A stretch of 64,000 nt of DNA from Pseudomonadota bacterium (GCA_023423975.1 JAFAEO010000048.1:1-64000); one strand, 5' to 3'; shown: positions 43,545 through 53,339, counted from the stretch's first letter. The notes: generated from the sequence alone by a model not told the origin. Made by a program: numbers and translations.

Positions 43545-44189
43545 TTATTTATTTGGCTGTGGCGTCGTACGCAAATAGGGGCGCACTTCCGTAAAGCCTT
43601 TGGGGAACTTCTGTTTCAGCACCTCGGGGTCTTTCAACGACGGAACAATGATGACGTCATCGCCATCCACCCAGTTGACCGGTGTGGCCACGCTATGGGA
43701 ATCAGTCAGTTGCAATGAATCAATAACGCGCAGGATTTCATTGAAATTGCGGCCGGTACTTGCCGGGTAAGTAATGGTCAGGCGAATTTTCTTTGCCGGA
43801 TCAATAATGAATACAGAGCGTACAGTGACCGTTGCGCTGGCGTTGGGATGGATCATGTCGTAAAGCGTAGACACTTTGCGGTCATCATCGGCCAGAATCG
43901 GAAAATTCACCGTTGTATTCTGCGTATCATTGATGTCTTCGATCCATTTGTTGTGTGAATCGGCGTCATCAACAGAGACAGCCAGTACTTTTACATTACG
44001 CTTTGCAAACTCGTCGGCCAGCTTTGCCGTATAACCAAGCTCTGTTGTGCAAACAGGCGTGAAGTCGGCCGGGTGAGAAAACAGAACACCCCAGCTGTCG
44101 CCCAGAAACTCGTGAAACTTGATGGGGCCAGTGGACGAATTCTGTTCAAAATCGGGGGCGGTATCGCCCAAACGCAGTGTTGTGCTCAT
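43545..44189 (-). CDS. Peroxiredoxin, 1-Cys (Prx6) type
   Basis: A 214-residue thiol peroxidase that reduces hydrogen peroxide and organic hydroperoxides. The peroxidatic Cys is in HPADFTPVCTTELG near residue 47. LAVSVDDADSHNKWIEDI near 68 and the C-terminal extension with DDVIIVPSL and FPKGFTEVRPYLRTTPQP are characteristic of the Prx6 group. No clear resolving Cys is seen. It has its own terminator and stands alone. Confidence 0.93.
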   Translation of the reverse strand: MSTTLRLGDTAPDFEQNSSTGPIKFHEFLGDSWGVLFSHPADFTPVCTTELGYTAKLADEFAKRNVKVLAVSVDDADSHNKWIEDINDTQNTTVNFPILADDDRKVSTLYDMIHPNASATVTVRSVFIIDPAKKIRLTITYPASTGRNFNEILRVIDSLQLTDSHSVATPVNWVDGDDVIIVPSLKDPEVLKQKFPKGFTEVRPYLRTTPQPNK

Positions 44190-44343
44190 GGTATCTCCTT
44201 GGTAAGCGTGGGGAATGTCCGATGCAATGCATCGGACTGTATACCGGGATTATGGCAAAGATTATTTATTCCCTAAAAGAATAAATAATAATTTTGATAT
44301 ACCCAATTTGCATATTAAAACAAAACTGCGGCACTCATGCGTA

Positions 44344-46137
44344 TTAGGAAAATACGGCTGAAAATGCTTCCTGCACATTGTCGCCCGCCTTGACTGCAGA
44401 TGACAATGAGAGTGCTCGGGGCAATAGATGGGCGGCATAAAATACCGCAGTGGCCTGTTTCTGCCGATGAATATCCGATTGTCGCTCGCGGCTTTTGAGC
44501 GCAGCGTTCGCCAGATGCCAGCCGGCATGTACATAACCTGCAAGCATAAGAAGCGGCACGCTGCCGGCAAACGTACTGCGCATTTGTCCTTTGGCGGCAA
44601 ACTCGAGCGTGGCGTCCAGCGCATTCTGATAGGCCTGGACTGCGACTTCCAGTTGCGCGCCGATAAAGGCAAGCGCGGGATCATCCTGGTGCTGGTTTAG
44701 CGCATTAACCGTATCGCACATGGCCCCAATAAAACCGCGACTGACTGCGCCACCGTCACGCAGGATTTTACGCCCGATAAAATCATTGGCCTGGATGGCG
44801 GTCGTCCCTTCATAGATGGGTAAAATCCGGGCATCGCGATAATACTGGGCCGCGCCGGTCTCTTCAATGTAGCCCATTCCACCATGCACCTGCATGCCCA
44901 GTGAAGCCACTTCGACCGCGTTTTCGGTACTGAAGGCTTTGACGATGGGAACCAGGTATTCATACTGGGCTCGGTGCAAATCAGCTGTTTTTTCATCAGC
45001 GTGCTGGTGCGCGACATCGTTGCACATCGCCGCATACAGTGCGACCGCGCGAGCACCTTCGGTCAGGCCGCGCATGGTCATTAACAAGCGCTGCACATCC
45101 GGATGATGATCAATGGTGACCGGTCCGGCCGAACCTTCCAGCGCATTGCCCTGCACCCTGTCGGCCGCATAGGCGCGGGCCTGCTGCAGCGCGCGCTCGG
45201 AGACGGAAATACCCTGGATGCCCACGTTGTACCTGGCCGCATTCATCATGATGAACATATATTGCAGCCCGTAGTTTTCCTGGCCAACCAGATAACCGAT
45301 GGCGCCCTCACCCACCTCGCCTTTGTCGGCGCCGTATAAAAGCACAGCGGTCGGACTGCCATGGATACCCAATTTTTCCTCAATGGAGGCACACCAGACG
45401 TCATTGCGTTTGCCAAGCGAACCGTCTTCATTGACCAGGAATTTGGGCACCACGAATAGGGAAATACCCTTGACGCCTTTAGGCGCATCGGGCGTGCGAG
45501 CCAACACCAGATGAACGATATTTTCCGCCAGATCATGGTCGCCATATGTGATGAAAATTTTCTGGCCGCTGATGCGATAGGTGCCGTCGTCCTGGGCAAT
45601 GGCCTTGGTGGTCAGCAATGCCAGATCGGAGCCGGCCTGCGGCTCGGTCAGATTCATGGTGCCCGTCCACCGCCCCTCAAGCATGGGTGGTATAAATGTT
45701 TGTTTGAGCTGATCGCTGCCCGCCTGTGTGATGGCCTCAACGCAGCCATCTGTGAGCAACGGACACAAGGCAAAGGCCAGGTTGGCCGCATTCAGATTTT
45801 CAGATATGACAGCCGATATCAGCTTGGGAAAACCTTGGCCGCCCAGATCAGGTGAATGCTGCAAGCCCTGCCAGCCGCCCTCGGCAAACGCCTTGAATGC
45901 CTGGGCAAACGAGGCCGGTGTGGTAACTTTGCCGTTGTCCCATTTGGCACCCTGCTGATCGCCATCCCGGTTGGTTGGCGCCACCACCTCCTGAACGAAC
46001 TTTGCGTTTTCATGCAATACCGCGTCAACTATATCGTCGCTGATTTCCTCATACCCCGGCAGGGCCAGCACCTGTTCAAGCAGGCCCATATCCTTAAGGT
46101 TGAAGAAAATATCGTCAAGAGGGGTTTTGTATGTCAT
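44344..46137 (-). CDS. Acyl-CoA dehydrogenase (large, C-terminal extended type)
   Basis: A 597-residue FAD enzyme that introduces a double bond into an acyl-CoA. The family pattern is present: MNLTEPQAGSDLALLTTKA near residue 160, ISGQKIFITYGDHDL near 190, MQVHGGMGYIEETGAAQYYR near 425 and ARILPIYEGTTAIQANDFIG near 447. The extended C-terminal domain is typical of the group that includes 3-methylmercaptopropionyl-CoA dehydrogenase (DmdC) and medium/long-chain enzymes; the substrate cannot be fixed. It follows the CoA transferase gene by 150 bases. Confidence 0.9.
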   Translation of the reverse strand: MTYKTPLDDIFFNLKDMGLLEQVLALPGYEEISDDIVDAVLHENAKFVQEVVAPTNRDGDQQGAKWDNGKVTTPASFAQAFKAFAEGGWQGLQHSPDLGGQGFPKLISAVISENLNAANLAFALCPLLTDGCVEAITQAGSDQLKQTFIPPMLEGRWTGTMNLTEPQAGSDLALLTTKAIAQDDGTYRISGQKIFITYGDHDLAENIVHLVLARTPDAPKGVKGISLFVVPKFLVNEDGSLGKRNDVWCASIEEKLGIHGSPTAVLLYGADKGEVGEGAIGYLVGQENYGLQYMFIMMNAARYNVGIQGISVSERALQQARAYAADRVQGNALEGSAGPVTIDHHPDVQRLLMTMRGLTEGARAVALYAAMCNDVAHQHADEKTADLHRAQYEYLVPIVKAFSTENAVEVASLGMQVHGGMGYIEETGAAQYYRDARILPIYEGTTAIQANDFIGRKILRDGGAVSRGFIGAMCDTVNALNQHQDDPALAFIGAQLEVAVQAYQNALDATLEFAAKGQMRSTFAGSVPLLMLAGYVHAGWHLANAALKSRERQSDIHRQKQATAVFYAAHLLPRALSLSSAVKAGDNVQEAFSAVFS

Positions 46138-46287
46138 GTCTGTCTCGTTATGTCGTAGTCAATTGAATTATGCCTAGCCTGCAGTGGCGCAATCTTGAAT
46201 GGCGCCCAGGCAAAGTCTGTCAAATCAATATTACACTATCCGCAAAACCGTAACCAGACAGTGCGATTTAAACCGTGTTTGAACAGA

Positions 46288-47430
46288 TCACGTTAGACCG
46301 TACTCCTTGTTATGTTCGCCAAAGCCCGGGGGCGGTGAGCGAAATTGCGCAGGCGTACGCGACAGTTTGATAGGTGTATTAATAGCGCGATAGCTGCCCT
46401 GCTCAATCACCATCTTTCTATGATTGGTATGCGGATGCGCCAGCAACTGAGCCACGTTGTTTACCGGTGAAGCGGGCACGCCGGCCTGCATCAGCACATC
46501 GGCCAGTTCGGCCGCCTGATGTACGGCCAGTACCGAACATAGCGTCTCATGCAGAACCTGTCGATGGGCCAGGCGTTGCGCATTATCGATAAAACGCGGA
46601 TCCTGGGCAATATCAGGACGCTTGAGCACATTGCACAGTGTTGCAAACTGCCGGTTGTTGCCAACGGCCAGGAACAGCTCACCACTGGCTGTCGGAAAAC
46701 TTTCATACGGAGCAATATTCGGATGCGCATTGCCGGTCAAGCCAGGCACCTTGCCGCTGGCAAAATAATTTGGCGCATGAGGGTGCAGCAGCGAGACAGC
46801 GCAATCAAAAAGTGAAATATCCAGATACTGTCCTCTGCCGCTGGATCTGCGCTCGTTCACAGCAAGTAGCACCCCGATGGCCGCATTCAGCCCCGTCACC
46901 ATATCGACCACCGGCAGGCCCACGCGCGTGGGCGCGCCGCCCTTTTCTCCATTGACGCTCATCAGTCCGCACAAGGCCTGGGCGCAGGCGTCATAGCCGG
47001 GCAAGCCGCCTAGCGGACCATCCGCACCAAAGCCGCTGATGCAGCAATGGATCAACTGCGGAAACGCTTCTTGCAGTGTATCCTTGCCAAGTCCCCATTT
47101 TTCCAGTGTTCCGGGCTTGAAGTTTTCTATCAGGACATCAGCCAGAGACAACAGTTCGCGCAAAAACTGCTGCCCGCTCTCGCTCGACAAGTCGGCAATC
47201 AGGCCTTTCTTGTTGCGGTTGACACCCATGAAATAGGCGGCGGTATCATTGATAAACGGCGGGCCCCAGCCACGCGTTTCGTCGCCTGCCGGCGGCTCGA
47301 TCTTGAGCACCTCTGCGCCATGATCGGCCAGAATCTGCGTGCAGTACGGTCCGCCCAGCACCCGGGTCAGGTCAACAACGCGGATGCCTGTGAGTGAGGC
47401 TGCAGGAGTAGGAGTCTGTGTTGCGGTCAT
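46288..47430 (-). CDS. CaiB/BaiF family III CoA transferase
   Basis: A 380-residue enzyme that moves CoA between carboxylic acids. It begins GIRVVDLTRVLGGPYCTQIL near residue 15, continues with IENFKPGTLEKWGLG near 105, and the catalytic Asp is expected in GLPGYDACAQALCGLM near 140. Start ATG 47430 lies two bases after the stop of the Bug gene; 15 upstream codons in frame are ignored as they lie inside it. Probably activates the acid brought in by that receptor, so that the neighbouring acyl-CoA dehydrogenases can act on it (inferred). Confidence 0.9.
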   Translation of the reverse strand: MTATQTPTPAASLTGIRVVDLTRVLGGPYCTQILADHGAEVLKIEPPAGDETRGWGPPFINDTAAYFMGVNRNKKGLIADLSSESGQQFLRELLSLADVLIENFKPGTLEKWGLGKDTLQEAFPQLIHCCISGFGADGPLGGLPGYDACAQALCGLMSVNGEKGGAPTRVGLPVVDMVTGLNAAIGVLLAVNERRSSGRGQYLDISLFDCAVSLLHPHAPNYFASGKVPGLTGNAHPNIAPYESFPTASGELFLAVGNNRQFATLCNVLKRPDIAQDPRFIDNAQRLAHRQVLHETLCSVLAVHQAAELADVLMQAGVPASPVNNVAQLLAHPHTNHRKMVIEQGSYRAINTPIKLSRTPAQFRSPPPGFGEHNKEYGLT

Positions 47431-47432
47431 AG

Positions 47433-48413
47433 TTAATCGAGCTTGATAGATGCGTTGGTGATGACGTCGTGCCATTTTTTCACTTCGCTGTGAATAAACC
47501 GGGCCAGTTCTTCAGGCGTCTTTTTTTCTGCTTGCACAATGCCCTGGCTGCCCAGGGTGGCCTGAATGTCGGGTTCTGCCATGGCGCTTTTGAACGCATC
47601 ATTCAATGACGCGACCACCTGGTCTGACATGCCTGACGGTCCGACAATACCGAAAAAGACACTGACGTCGTACCCGTCCAATCCCTGCTGCGCAATGGTC
47701 GGCAGATCAGGCAGGGCCTTGGAACGCTGCCCTGCAGCCAGCCCCAGGGCATTCAATTTGTGTTCGCGAATATGCGGCAAGGCAGTCAGGACATCGGTAA
47801 AGGCCATGGACACCTGTCCACCCAGTAAATCATTGAGCGCCGGTCCCGTCCCTTTATAGGGCACATGCAATATGCGGGTGCCAGCCATGGTATTGAACAA
47901 CACACCCGCCAGATGAGATGACGCACCGGTACCAGAAGAAGCATAGGTCACCTTGTCCGGATTGGCCTTGGCATAGGCAATCAGTTCCTGTACGTTCTTT
48001 ACCGGGACCTTGGGATTGACGACAAGGATGTTGGGTAAATGGCCTATTTTCATAATCGGCGTAAAGCTGGTTTCCGGTTGGTATCCGAGTTTTTTGTACA
48101 TGCTGGTGTTGATCGCCAGCGGTCCGGACGTGCCGAACATAATGGTGTAACCATCAGGTTTGGCGCGCGCCACATACTCGGCACCGATATTGCCATTGGC
48201 CCCAGCCTTGTTTTCAACCACAATCGTGGTACCCAGTTTTTTCCCGGCGCCTTGGGCCAGCCTGCGTGCCAGTGCATCTGTCGGGCCGCCCGGCGGATAA
48301 GGCACCACGAGCTTGACCACTTCGGATGGAAATTTATCTGCAGCAAGCGCAGGGCCGGAAACCGCCAGACAGGCCAGCACGCCGACCAGGGCATAAATTT
48401 TTGCTTTGTTCAT
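47433..48413 (-). CDS. Bug-type periplasmic receptor in the acyl-CoA operon
   Basis: A 326-residue TctC/Bug receptor with a signal peptide ending at SGPALAADKFPSE near residue 24. Signature segments are VVKLVVPYPPGGPTDALARR near 30 and TIVVENKAGANGNIGAEYVA near 57. AGGAGC precedes ATG 48413. It is tightly linked to the CoA transferase downstream and lies 74 bases behind the second acyl-CoA dehydrogenase, so its ligand is probably the acid degraded by this operon. Confidence 0.9.
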   Translation of the reverse strand: MNKAKIYALVGVLACLAVSGPALAADKFPSEVVKLVVPYPPGGPTDALARRLAQGAGKKLGTTIVVENKAGANGNIGAEYVARAKPDGYTIMFGTSGPLAINTSMYKKLGYQPETSFTPIMKIGHLPNILVVNPKVPVKNVQELIAYAKANPDKVTYASSGTGASSHLAGVLFNTMAGTRILHVPYKGTGPALNDLLGGQVSMAFTDVLTALPHIREHKLNALGLAAGQRSKALPDLPTIAQQGLDGYDVSVFFGIVGPSGMSDQVVASLNDAFKSAMAEPDIQATLGSQGIVQAEKKTPEELARFIHSEVKKWHDVITNASIKLD

Positions 48414-48487
48414 GAGTCTGCTCCTGTTGCGCGAGCCGTGCAATATAGCCGGCCGCGCATATTGTAAGAATTAAGTGTGTATGTTGA

Positions 48488-50161
48488 TTACAGCGCGTAA
48501 GCCAACAGGGCCTGCATGGCGCTCTCGTATTTCGTCTGCGATAACGGATCGCGCGGCGCCAGACGATGAATCAAGACCTGGTCGGCCAGCATGGCCCTGG
48601 ACTCCAACCCGGTATGAGTGGCTTCCCAGCGCATGCCGGCAAGCGCTGCCACGTGATACAGCGCCGATGCCACCTGCCGCGCCATGACGGCATCGTCGCT
48701 GTCGGCCACGCGTCTTGCCAGCGCAAATGTGTTGTCAATGCAGGCGGCCTGCAGATCGACTAACGATGCCACGCATGGACGGCCTGTTTCCAGCAGGGTC
48801 TGCACATGGCTCTGTAACGCGGCCAGCCCATTGCTCTTGCGTATCGCACGCAATACGTCGAGCGCCACAATGTTGCTGGTACCTTCCCAGATAGAGCCAA
48901 GGTGGGCATCGCGCATGAGGCGTGGCTCAACCCACTCCTCAATGTAGCCACAGCCGCCACGCACTTCCATGGCGTCTCCGGTTACCACACGGGCATCACG
49001 GCAGGCACGAAACTTGATCAGTGGCGTAAGAATACGCAGCAAATCCCTGGAAAACGCATCACCGCCGTCGGCCTTCTCCAACGCCGTTGCCGTTTGGAAC
49101 ATGACCGAGCGCGCCTGCTCGGCCCGCGTCATCATCTTGACCAGTTGTCGTTGCATTAAAGGCATCTCGATGAGCCGCTTGCCGAACGCTTTTCTGTGAC
49201 TGCAGAAATAGACCGCTTCGCTGACCGCACGACGCATCAGGCCGGCGGCACGCATCCCATTGGACAGCCTGGAGTTATTGATCATGTCGGCCATCTGTTG
49301 AAAGCCTTTGCCACGTTCCCCAACTAACCACGCGAAGGCGCCTTCCAACCTGATTTCACCACTGGCCATAGAACGGGTACCCAGCTTGTCTTTCAAGCGC
49401 AATATTCGATACTGATTAGGCATTCCGTCAGGACATATTCTGGGCAACAGGAATAGCGACACGCCCTTGAGTCCGTCTGCGTCTTCACTGCGCGCCAGCA
49501 CCATGGCAAAGCCCGCATCGGGATTCGAGCAGAACCACTTATCCCCGGTCAGGCGCCAGTGCCCATCTTCGTGGGGCTGTGCGATCACCTGCGTCGCGCT
49601 GACATCGGACCCGGCGGCCTGCTCAGTCATGAACATGGCGCCTTGTTGCAGATCGGCAAATTCGGTTGCCGTCACTTGCGGTAAGACCTGTTCAACCAGT
49701 GCCGGATCGCCGAATTTTTTCAGCGTTCGCGCCAGGGAGTCGGTCATGCTGACCGGGCAGCACAGGCCGAACTCGGCCTGCACGAATAAATACGACAACG
49801 CATACTTGGCCGCGGGAGGAAAGGGTTGATTCCAGCCCAGCACACCGGGCCGATGCGACATGGCTGCCAGACCAAGTTTTTCATAGGCCATTTTTTCCAG
49901 CTCAACATAAGCCGGATGCTTGGTAACCGCGCAGGCATCCTGGCCCTGGCGATTGCGCACGAACAGTTCTGGCGGGTTTTTATCGGCCGTATCGGCCAGC
50001 TCATCCAGGCGTGACCCCACTGCTGCGCCCAGTTCATTGAAAACCGGCAACAGGTGAGCATAGAGCGGCGCCGGCAAATAAGTTTTCAACAAGGCGCCGG
50101 AATAAGGATCCAGCGTAAAAAAATTACTGCCCCGGCTGTCCGGAATATTATTTGTCTCCAT
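48488..50161 (-). CDS. Acyl-CoA dehydrogenase of the AidB group
   Basis: A 557-residue flavoprotein. The AidB-like N-terminal domain is visible (SNFFTLDPYSGALLKTYLP near 12, VLGWNQPFPPAAKYALSYLF near 105). The acyl-CoA dehydrogenase core follows with GAMFMTEQAAGSDVSATQV near 173, LTGDKWFCSNPDAGFAMVLA near 203, and MEVRGGCGYIEEWVEPRLMR near 405 before LGSIWEGTSNIVALDVLR. E. coli AidB is induced by alkylation and binds DNA, but many relatives in catabolic operons act as isovaleryl-CoA-like dehydrogenases; the operon here favours the metabolic role. It is divergent from the LysR gene. Confidence 0.88.
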   Translation of the reverse strand: METNNIPDSRGSNFFTLDPYSGALLKTYLPAPLYAHLLPVFNELGAAVGSRLDELADTADKNPPELFVRNRQGQDACAVTKHPAYVELEKMAYEKLGLAAMSHRPGVLGWNQPFPPAAKYALSYLFVQAEFGLCCPVSMTDSLARTLKKFGDPALVEQVLPQVTATEFADLQQGAMFMTEQAAGSDVSATQVIAQPHEDGHWRLTGDKWFCSNPDAGFAMVLARSEDADGLKGVSLFLLPRICPDGMPNQYRILRLKDKLGTRSMASGEIRLEGAFAWLVGERGKGFQQMADMINNSRLSNGMRAAGLMRRAVSEAVYFCSHRKAFGKRLIEMPLMQRQLVKMMTRAEQARSVMFQTATALEKADGGDAFSRDLLRILTPLIKFRACRDARVVTGDAMEVRGGCGYIEEWVEPRLMRDAHLGSIWEGTSNIVALDVLRAIRKSNGLAALQSHVQTLLETGRPCVASLVDLQAACIDNTFALARRVADSDDAVMARQVASALYHVAALAGMRWEATHTGLESRAMLADQVLIHRLAPRDPLSQTKYESAMQALLAYAL

Positions 50162-50198
50162 GTCCTGGCCTTTCTGAACTTAAATAATATTCACAGCG

Positions 50199-50239
50199 TA
50201 AATAAAACGATATATATATGGAAATACTATTTTTATTTA
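50199..50239. promoter_or_regulatory. Candidate operator between AidB-like gene and LysR gene
   Basis: TAAATAAAA at 50199-50207 and TTTTATTTA at 50231-50239 form a perfect nine-base inverted repeat separated by 23 bases, inside the 102-base divergent promoter region. A possible LysR target; AT-rich symmetry can also arise by chance. Confidence 0.35.
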
Positions 50240-50263
50240 GATCTATACATATAATATATAGAT

Positions 50264-51148
50264 ATGGACCTGGAACTTCGCGCCCTTCGCTATTTTGTCG
50301 CCGTTGCCGAAACGCTCAATTTCAGCAAAGCTGCGGCACGTCTGAACATTTCGCAGCCGCCGCTGAGCCTGGCCATCCGACAGCTTGAAGAAAAAATGGG
50401 TGCACAGCTGTTTGAACGCAACAGCCGGCATGTCAGCCTGACGCCTGCGGGCGCCGTGCTCTATAAGGAAGCGCTTTTCCTTATCAGTCACGCCGGCTCG
50501 CTCAAAAATCGCCTTGCCCACACGACAGAACGCGGTCGCCTGCGCATCGGCTTTGTGGGTTCCATGGTCTATCGCGGCCTGCCGGCATTATTGCAACGAC
50601 TGGGACGTGAAGACGAGCAGATAGATATTGAACTGGCCGAATCCAATTCAGGCGACATTGTCGATAAAGTTGCAATGGGCCATGTTGATGTGGGATTCAT
50701 CCACAGCAATCAGCTGCCGACCGAATTGCAGGATAAAGTGATTGTCACCGAGCCTTTTCTGCTATGCGCCCACAAAAACAATCCGATACTGCAAAGCAAG
50801 GCCCCTACCCTGGCCGACTTCAGCGCGCAGCGTTTCATCTTTTTTTCGCGTCATGTATCGCCTGTTTATTACGAAATACTTTTGTCGATGTGCATCAGTG
50901 CCGGGTTCTTTCCCAAGGCCGTAGATGAGACGCGTCATTGGCTGAGTATTCTGAGCATGGTGTCCCAGAACATGGGCGTGTCACTGGTGCCTGCATGCAT
51001 GAAACACTGCGGCCTGCCCGATTTGCGGTTTCTGGAATTTGCGCATACTCAACGCTCTATTACCTCTGTTATATGGTCGAGAAGGAAACAGGATCCGGTC
51101 ATCAGTCATGCTATTGAAAGCATTATTGCATTCTATGACGCCGCGTGA
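50264..51148 (+). CDS. LysR-type regulator of the acyl-CoA operon
   Basis: A 294-residue LysR protein. The helix-turn-helix lies at residues 1-60: LRALRYFVAVAETLNFSKAA followed by ARLNISQPPLSLAIRQLEEK. The co-inducer domain follows (IGFVGSMVYRGLPALLQRLG near 92). It is read away from the acyl-CoA dehydrogenase operon and probably activates it in response to its substrate or CoA ester. It resembles the BenM/CatM/HcaR group in overall layout, but the inducer is unknown. Confidence 0.9.
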   Translation: MDLELRALRYFVAVAETLNFSKAAARLNISQPPLSLAIRQLEEKMGAQLFERNSRHVSLTPAGAVLYKEALFLISHAGSLKNRLAHTTERGRLRIGFVGSMVYRGLPALLQRLGREDEQIDIELAESNSGDIVDKVAMGHVDVGFIHSNQLPTELQDKVIVTEPFLLCAHKNNPILQSKAPTLADFSAQRFIFFSRHVSPVYYEILLSMCISAGFFPKAVDETRHWLSILSMVSQNMGVSLVPACMKHCGLPDLRFLEFAHTQRSITSVIWSRRKQDPVISHAIESIIAFYDAA

Positions 51149-51247
51149 AGCATCGCGATATGGCTTCTTTCTCTGTTGGTAAAACCAACCGGTGTTTTTG
51201 AGCGTGTTATGCGTTGGCGTTTTGCTGACGATCAGACAAGCCATTTT

Positions 51248-51595
51248 TTAATGCGCATCCGCGCAAAAGAGCGAAGCGACCAGCTCGCGCGCTTGCCTGT
51301 TCGAGATAATAGACCCGGCACGAAGCTCCAGTACCGACCTCGCCCGACAGTGCCAGGCCACGCGCGCAGACGCAAGATGATTGATGACACGCAAGACACG
51401 CAAGTGCTTGTCCAGAAAGATAACCGTTAGCGGAACAGCCATGCCAAAGGTATGGATGCTATTGCAAGGATCAAAATGAAAGACATGGCCGGGATCAATG
51501 TCCTTCTTACCCATTAAGCCGACCAGTCGCTGAAAAAAACGGTCAATGGTGATTAAGGTATAGACGGGCGATGGACCGGGGGGCGATGGGTGCAT
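51248..51595 (-). CDS. DUF192 protein at the end of the Tad operon
   Basis: A 115-residue protein of the DUF192 family: RFFQRLVGLMGKKDIDPGH near residue 19, the hallmark DPCNSIHTFGMAVPLTVIFL near 42, then RVLRVINHLASARVAWHCRA. Family function is unknown; structures show a small beta-rich fold. It directly abuts tadC (start 51595, tadC stop 51596), so it is part of the pilus transcript. DUF192 genes recur next to Tad loci in Burkholderiales, to my knowledge. Confidence 0.8.
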   Translation of the reverse strand: MHPSPPGPSPVYTLITIDRFFQRLVGLMGKKDIDPGHVFHFDPCNSIHTFGMAVPLTVIFLDKHLRVLRVINHLASARVAWHCRARSVLELRAGSIISNRQARELVASLFCADAH

Positions 51596-52495
51596 TCACA
51601 CTCCGGATTGCAGGATTTTTATCGCAATGGGAAATGCCAGAACGATAAAGGTGCAGGGAAAGATACAGAAAATTAACGGCAACAGCATTTTTACCGGCGC
51701 TTCCAGAGCCAATTTTTCAGCACGGTTAAAACGCTCCTGTCGGCGCTGATCCGATTGCGAGCGCAATAGCGGACCGAGCGACATCCCCATGCTTTCCGCC
51801 TGGGCAATGGAGGCAACCCATAGGGACACTTCCGCAGTACCGGTACGTGCGGCCATGCCCTTGAGCGCATCAATGCGGGGCTTGCCGGTGCGTATTTCGC
51901 TCAGGCAGTAACTCAGTTCATCGCGCAAGATACCCGGCGAACACAAGGTGGCCGTGCAATACAGAGCGCCTTGCAAGTTCTGGCCCGCCTCAACGCACAA
52001 GGTGGTCATATCCAGCAGGAACGGCAACTCACGCAAGATCCGCTGCCTGCGCCTGGCGCCACGCTCTCGCAGCCACAACAGGGGCAGCAAGAAGCCCGCT
52101 AACGCCGTAATAAGTGCGATCGCCAGCACGAATATGGGACGCGCAGCCAACTGCGACACTTGTATAAAAACGGTACCGGCAAAAGCGCAGCAGGCGGACA
52201 AGCACTGGATGCCGGCCACGTGGTCGATCTGCGCCACCGGCTCGAGCCCGGCACGACGCAGCAGCGACAGCAAACGCGCACGATATCTCCATGACATAAA
52301 AGGAATGATGGTACGTCCCAGCACATGGACCCACGGCCAGAGCAAGACCAGTATTTTTTGCTCCTGATAGGCCTGTGGCACAACGACCTTGGTACTCGCA
52401 GGTGACAGCAACAGGTAAAGACCCAGGCAAATGGAGATACCCGTGAGTATGCAACTGATCCAGAACGCCATTTTCTGTTCGTTCCTAAATATCAA
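51596..52495 (-). CDS. tadC: TadC-like pilus inner-membrane platform protein
   Basis: A 299-residue type II secretion F-domain protein. The F domain spans about residues 140-290 with the segments LPFLLDMTTLCVEAGQNLQG, ELSYCLSEIRTGKPRIDALK, and LSLWVASIAQAESMGMSLGP-like VSLWVASIAQAESMGMSLGP. Hydrophobic helices flank it (ISCILTGISICLGLYLLLSP at the start, LPLIFCIFPCTFIVLAFPI at the end). With TadB it forms the inner-membrane platform on which the Flp pilus is built. It overlaps tadB by 11 bases. Confidence 0.88.
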   Translation of the reverse strand: MIFRNEQKMAFWISCILTGISICLGLYLLLSPASTKVVVPQAYQEQKILVLLWPWVHVLGRTIIPFMSWRYRARLLSLLRRAGLEPVAQIDHVAGIQCLSACCAFAGTVFIQVSQLAARPIFVLAIALITALAGFLLPLLWLRERGARRRQRILRELPFLLDMTTLCVEAGQNLQGALYCTATLCSPGILRDELSYCLSEIRTGKPRIDALKGMAARTGTAEVSLWVASIAQAESMGMSLGPLLRSQSDQRRQERFNRAEKLALEAPVKMLLPLIFCIFPCTFIVLAFPIAIKILQSGV

Positions 52496-53339
52496 TATTC
52501 ACGATTTTGAGAATCAGCCAGATACCCAGCGCTTCCAGCAAGAAGATAATCGCCAGCACGATCCAGCCTGCCGGATGGAACCACATTGGCTGCATGGCAG
52601 CCGGATCCAGCGTATTGAGCACGATCATCAAGAGCAACGGCAATCCGGCCATGACCCAGGCCTGCATTTTACCCTGTGACGTCAACGCCCTGATTCGTCC
52701 CTGTATCTGCTGACGGGCTTGTAAAGTCTGGGCGATTCGCTCAAGCGCCTCGGCAAGATTGCCGCCGCTTTGGGTCGCTATTTTCAATGCCGAGACAAGC
52801 AATCCGGTAGATTCTGAAGGCATGCGCTCAAAAAGATCGTCAAGGCTTTGTTCAAAGGAGATGCCCAGCCTTTGCTGGCGCTGTACAAGGCCAAACTCCT
52901 GGGAGAGCGGCGCAGCCGCTTGATTCGTTATCTGAACGATTGCCGCCTGAATGCCTGCTCCGGCACGCAGGGCCCCGGCAAGTGCCAGCAGCATCGCGGG
53001 TAGCTGCCCGTCAAATTGGGCAAGACGCCGCTGGCGCAACCTGGCTACCAGCCAGTTGGGCGACAAAAAGACAAGCACGCCAATCAGCATGGCCGCCCAC
53101 CACAAGCCACTGAGCGCCCAGGCAATCAATGCTAGTGACAGCGAAAGCACAACATTGCCCGACCACAATGCCGACGGATCGATAAACAGAAAGAAATCCT
53201 GTAGCCTGCGGGTTGTATCTGTCTTGAGCCGATCTTCCCAGTTTTTAACTATGCGACCGAATATTTGCTGCAGCAATATAAACACAACCGTAATAAAAAT
53301 CGCGACAAACAGTAGCGCTGTCCAAATCATTTTTAACAC
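52485..53339 (-). CDS. tadB: TadB-like pilus inner-membrane platform protein
   Basis: A 284-residue type II secretion F-domain protein. After two N-terminal helices (TALLFVAIFITVVFILL and VVLSLSLALIAWALSGLWW) comes the F domain with MLLALAGALRAGAGIQAAIV near residue 115 and LLVSALKIATQSGGNLAEAL near 180. C-terminal helices are AWVMAGLPLLLMIVLN and GWIVLAIIFLLEALGIWLIL. It overlaps the CpaF gene by seven bases and tadC by 11, typical of co-translated pilus platform genes. Confidence 0.9.
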   Translation of the reverse strand: MLKMIWTALLFVAIFITVVFILLQQIFGRIVKNWEDRLKTDTTRRLQDFFLFIDPSALWSGNVVLSLSLALIAWALSGLWWAAMLIGVLVFLSPNWLVARLRQRRLAQFDGQLPAMLLALAGALRAGAGIQAAIVQITNQAAAPLSQEFGLVQRQQRLGISFEQSLDDLFERMPSESTGLLVSALKIATQSGGNLAEALERIAQTLQARQQIQGRIRALTSQGKMQAWVMAGLPLLLMIVLNTLDPAAMQPMWFHPAGWIVLAIIFLLEALGIWLILKIVNIDI

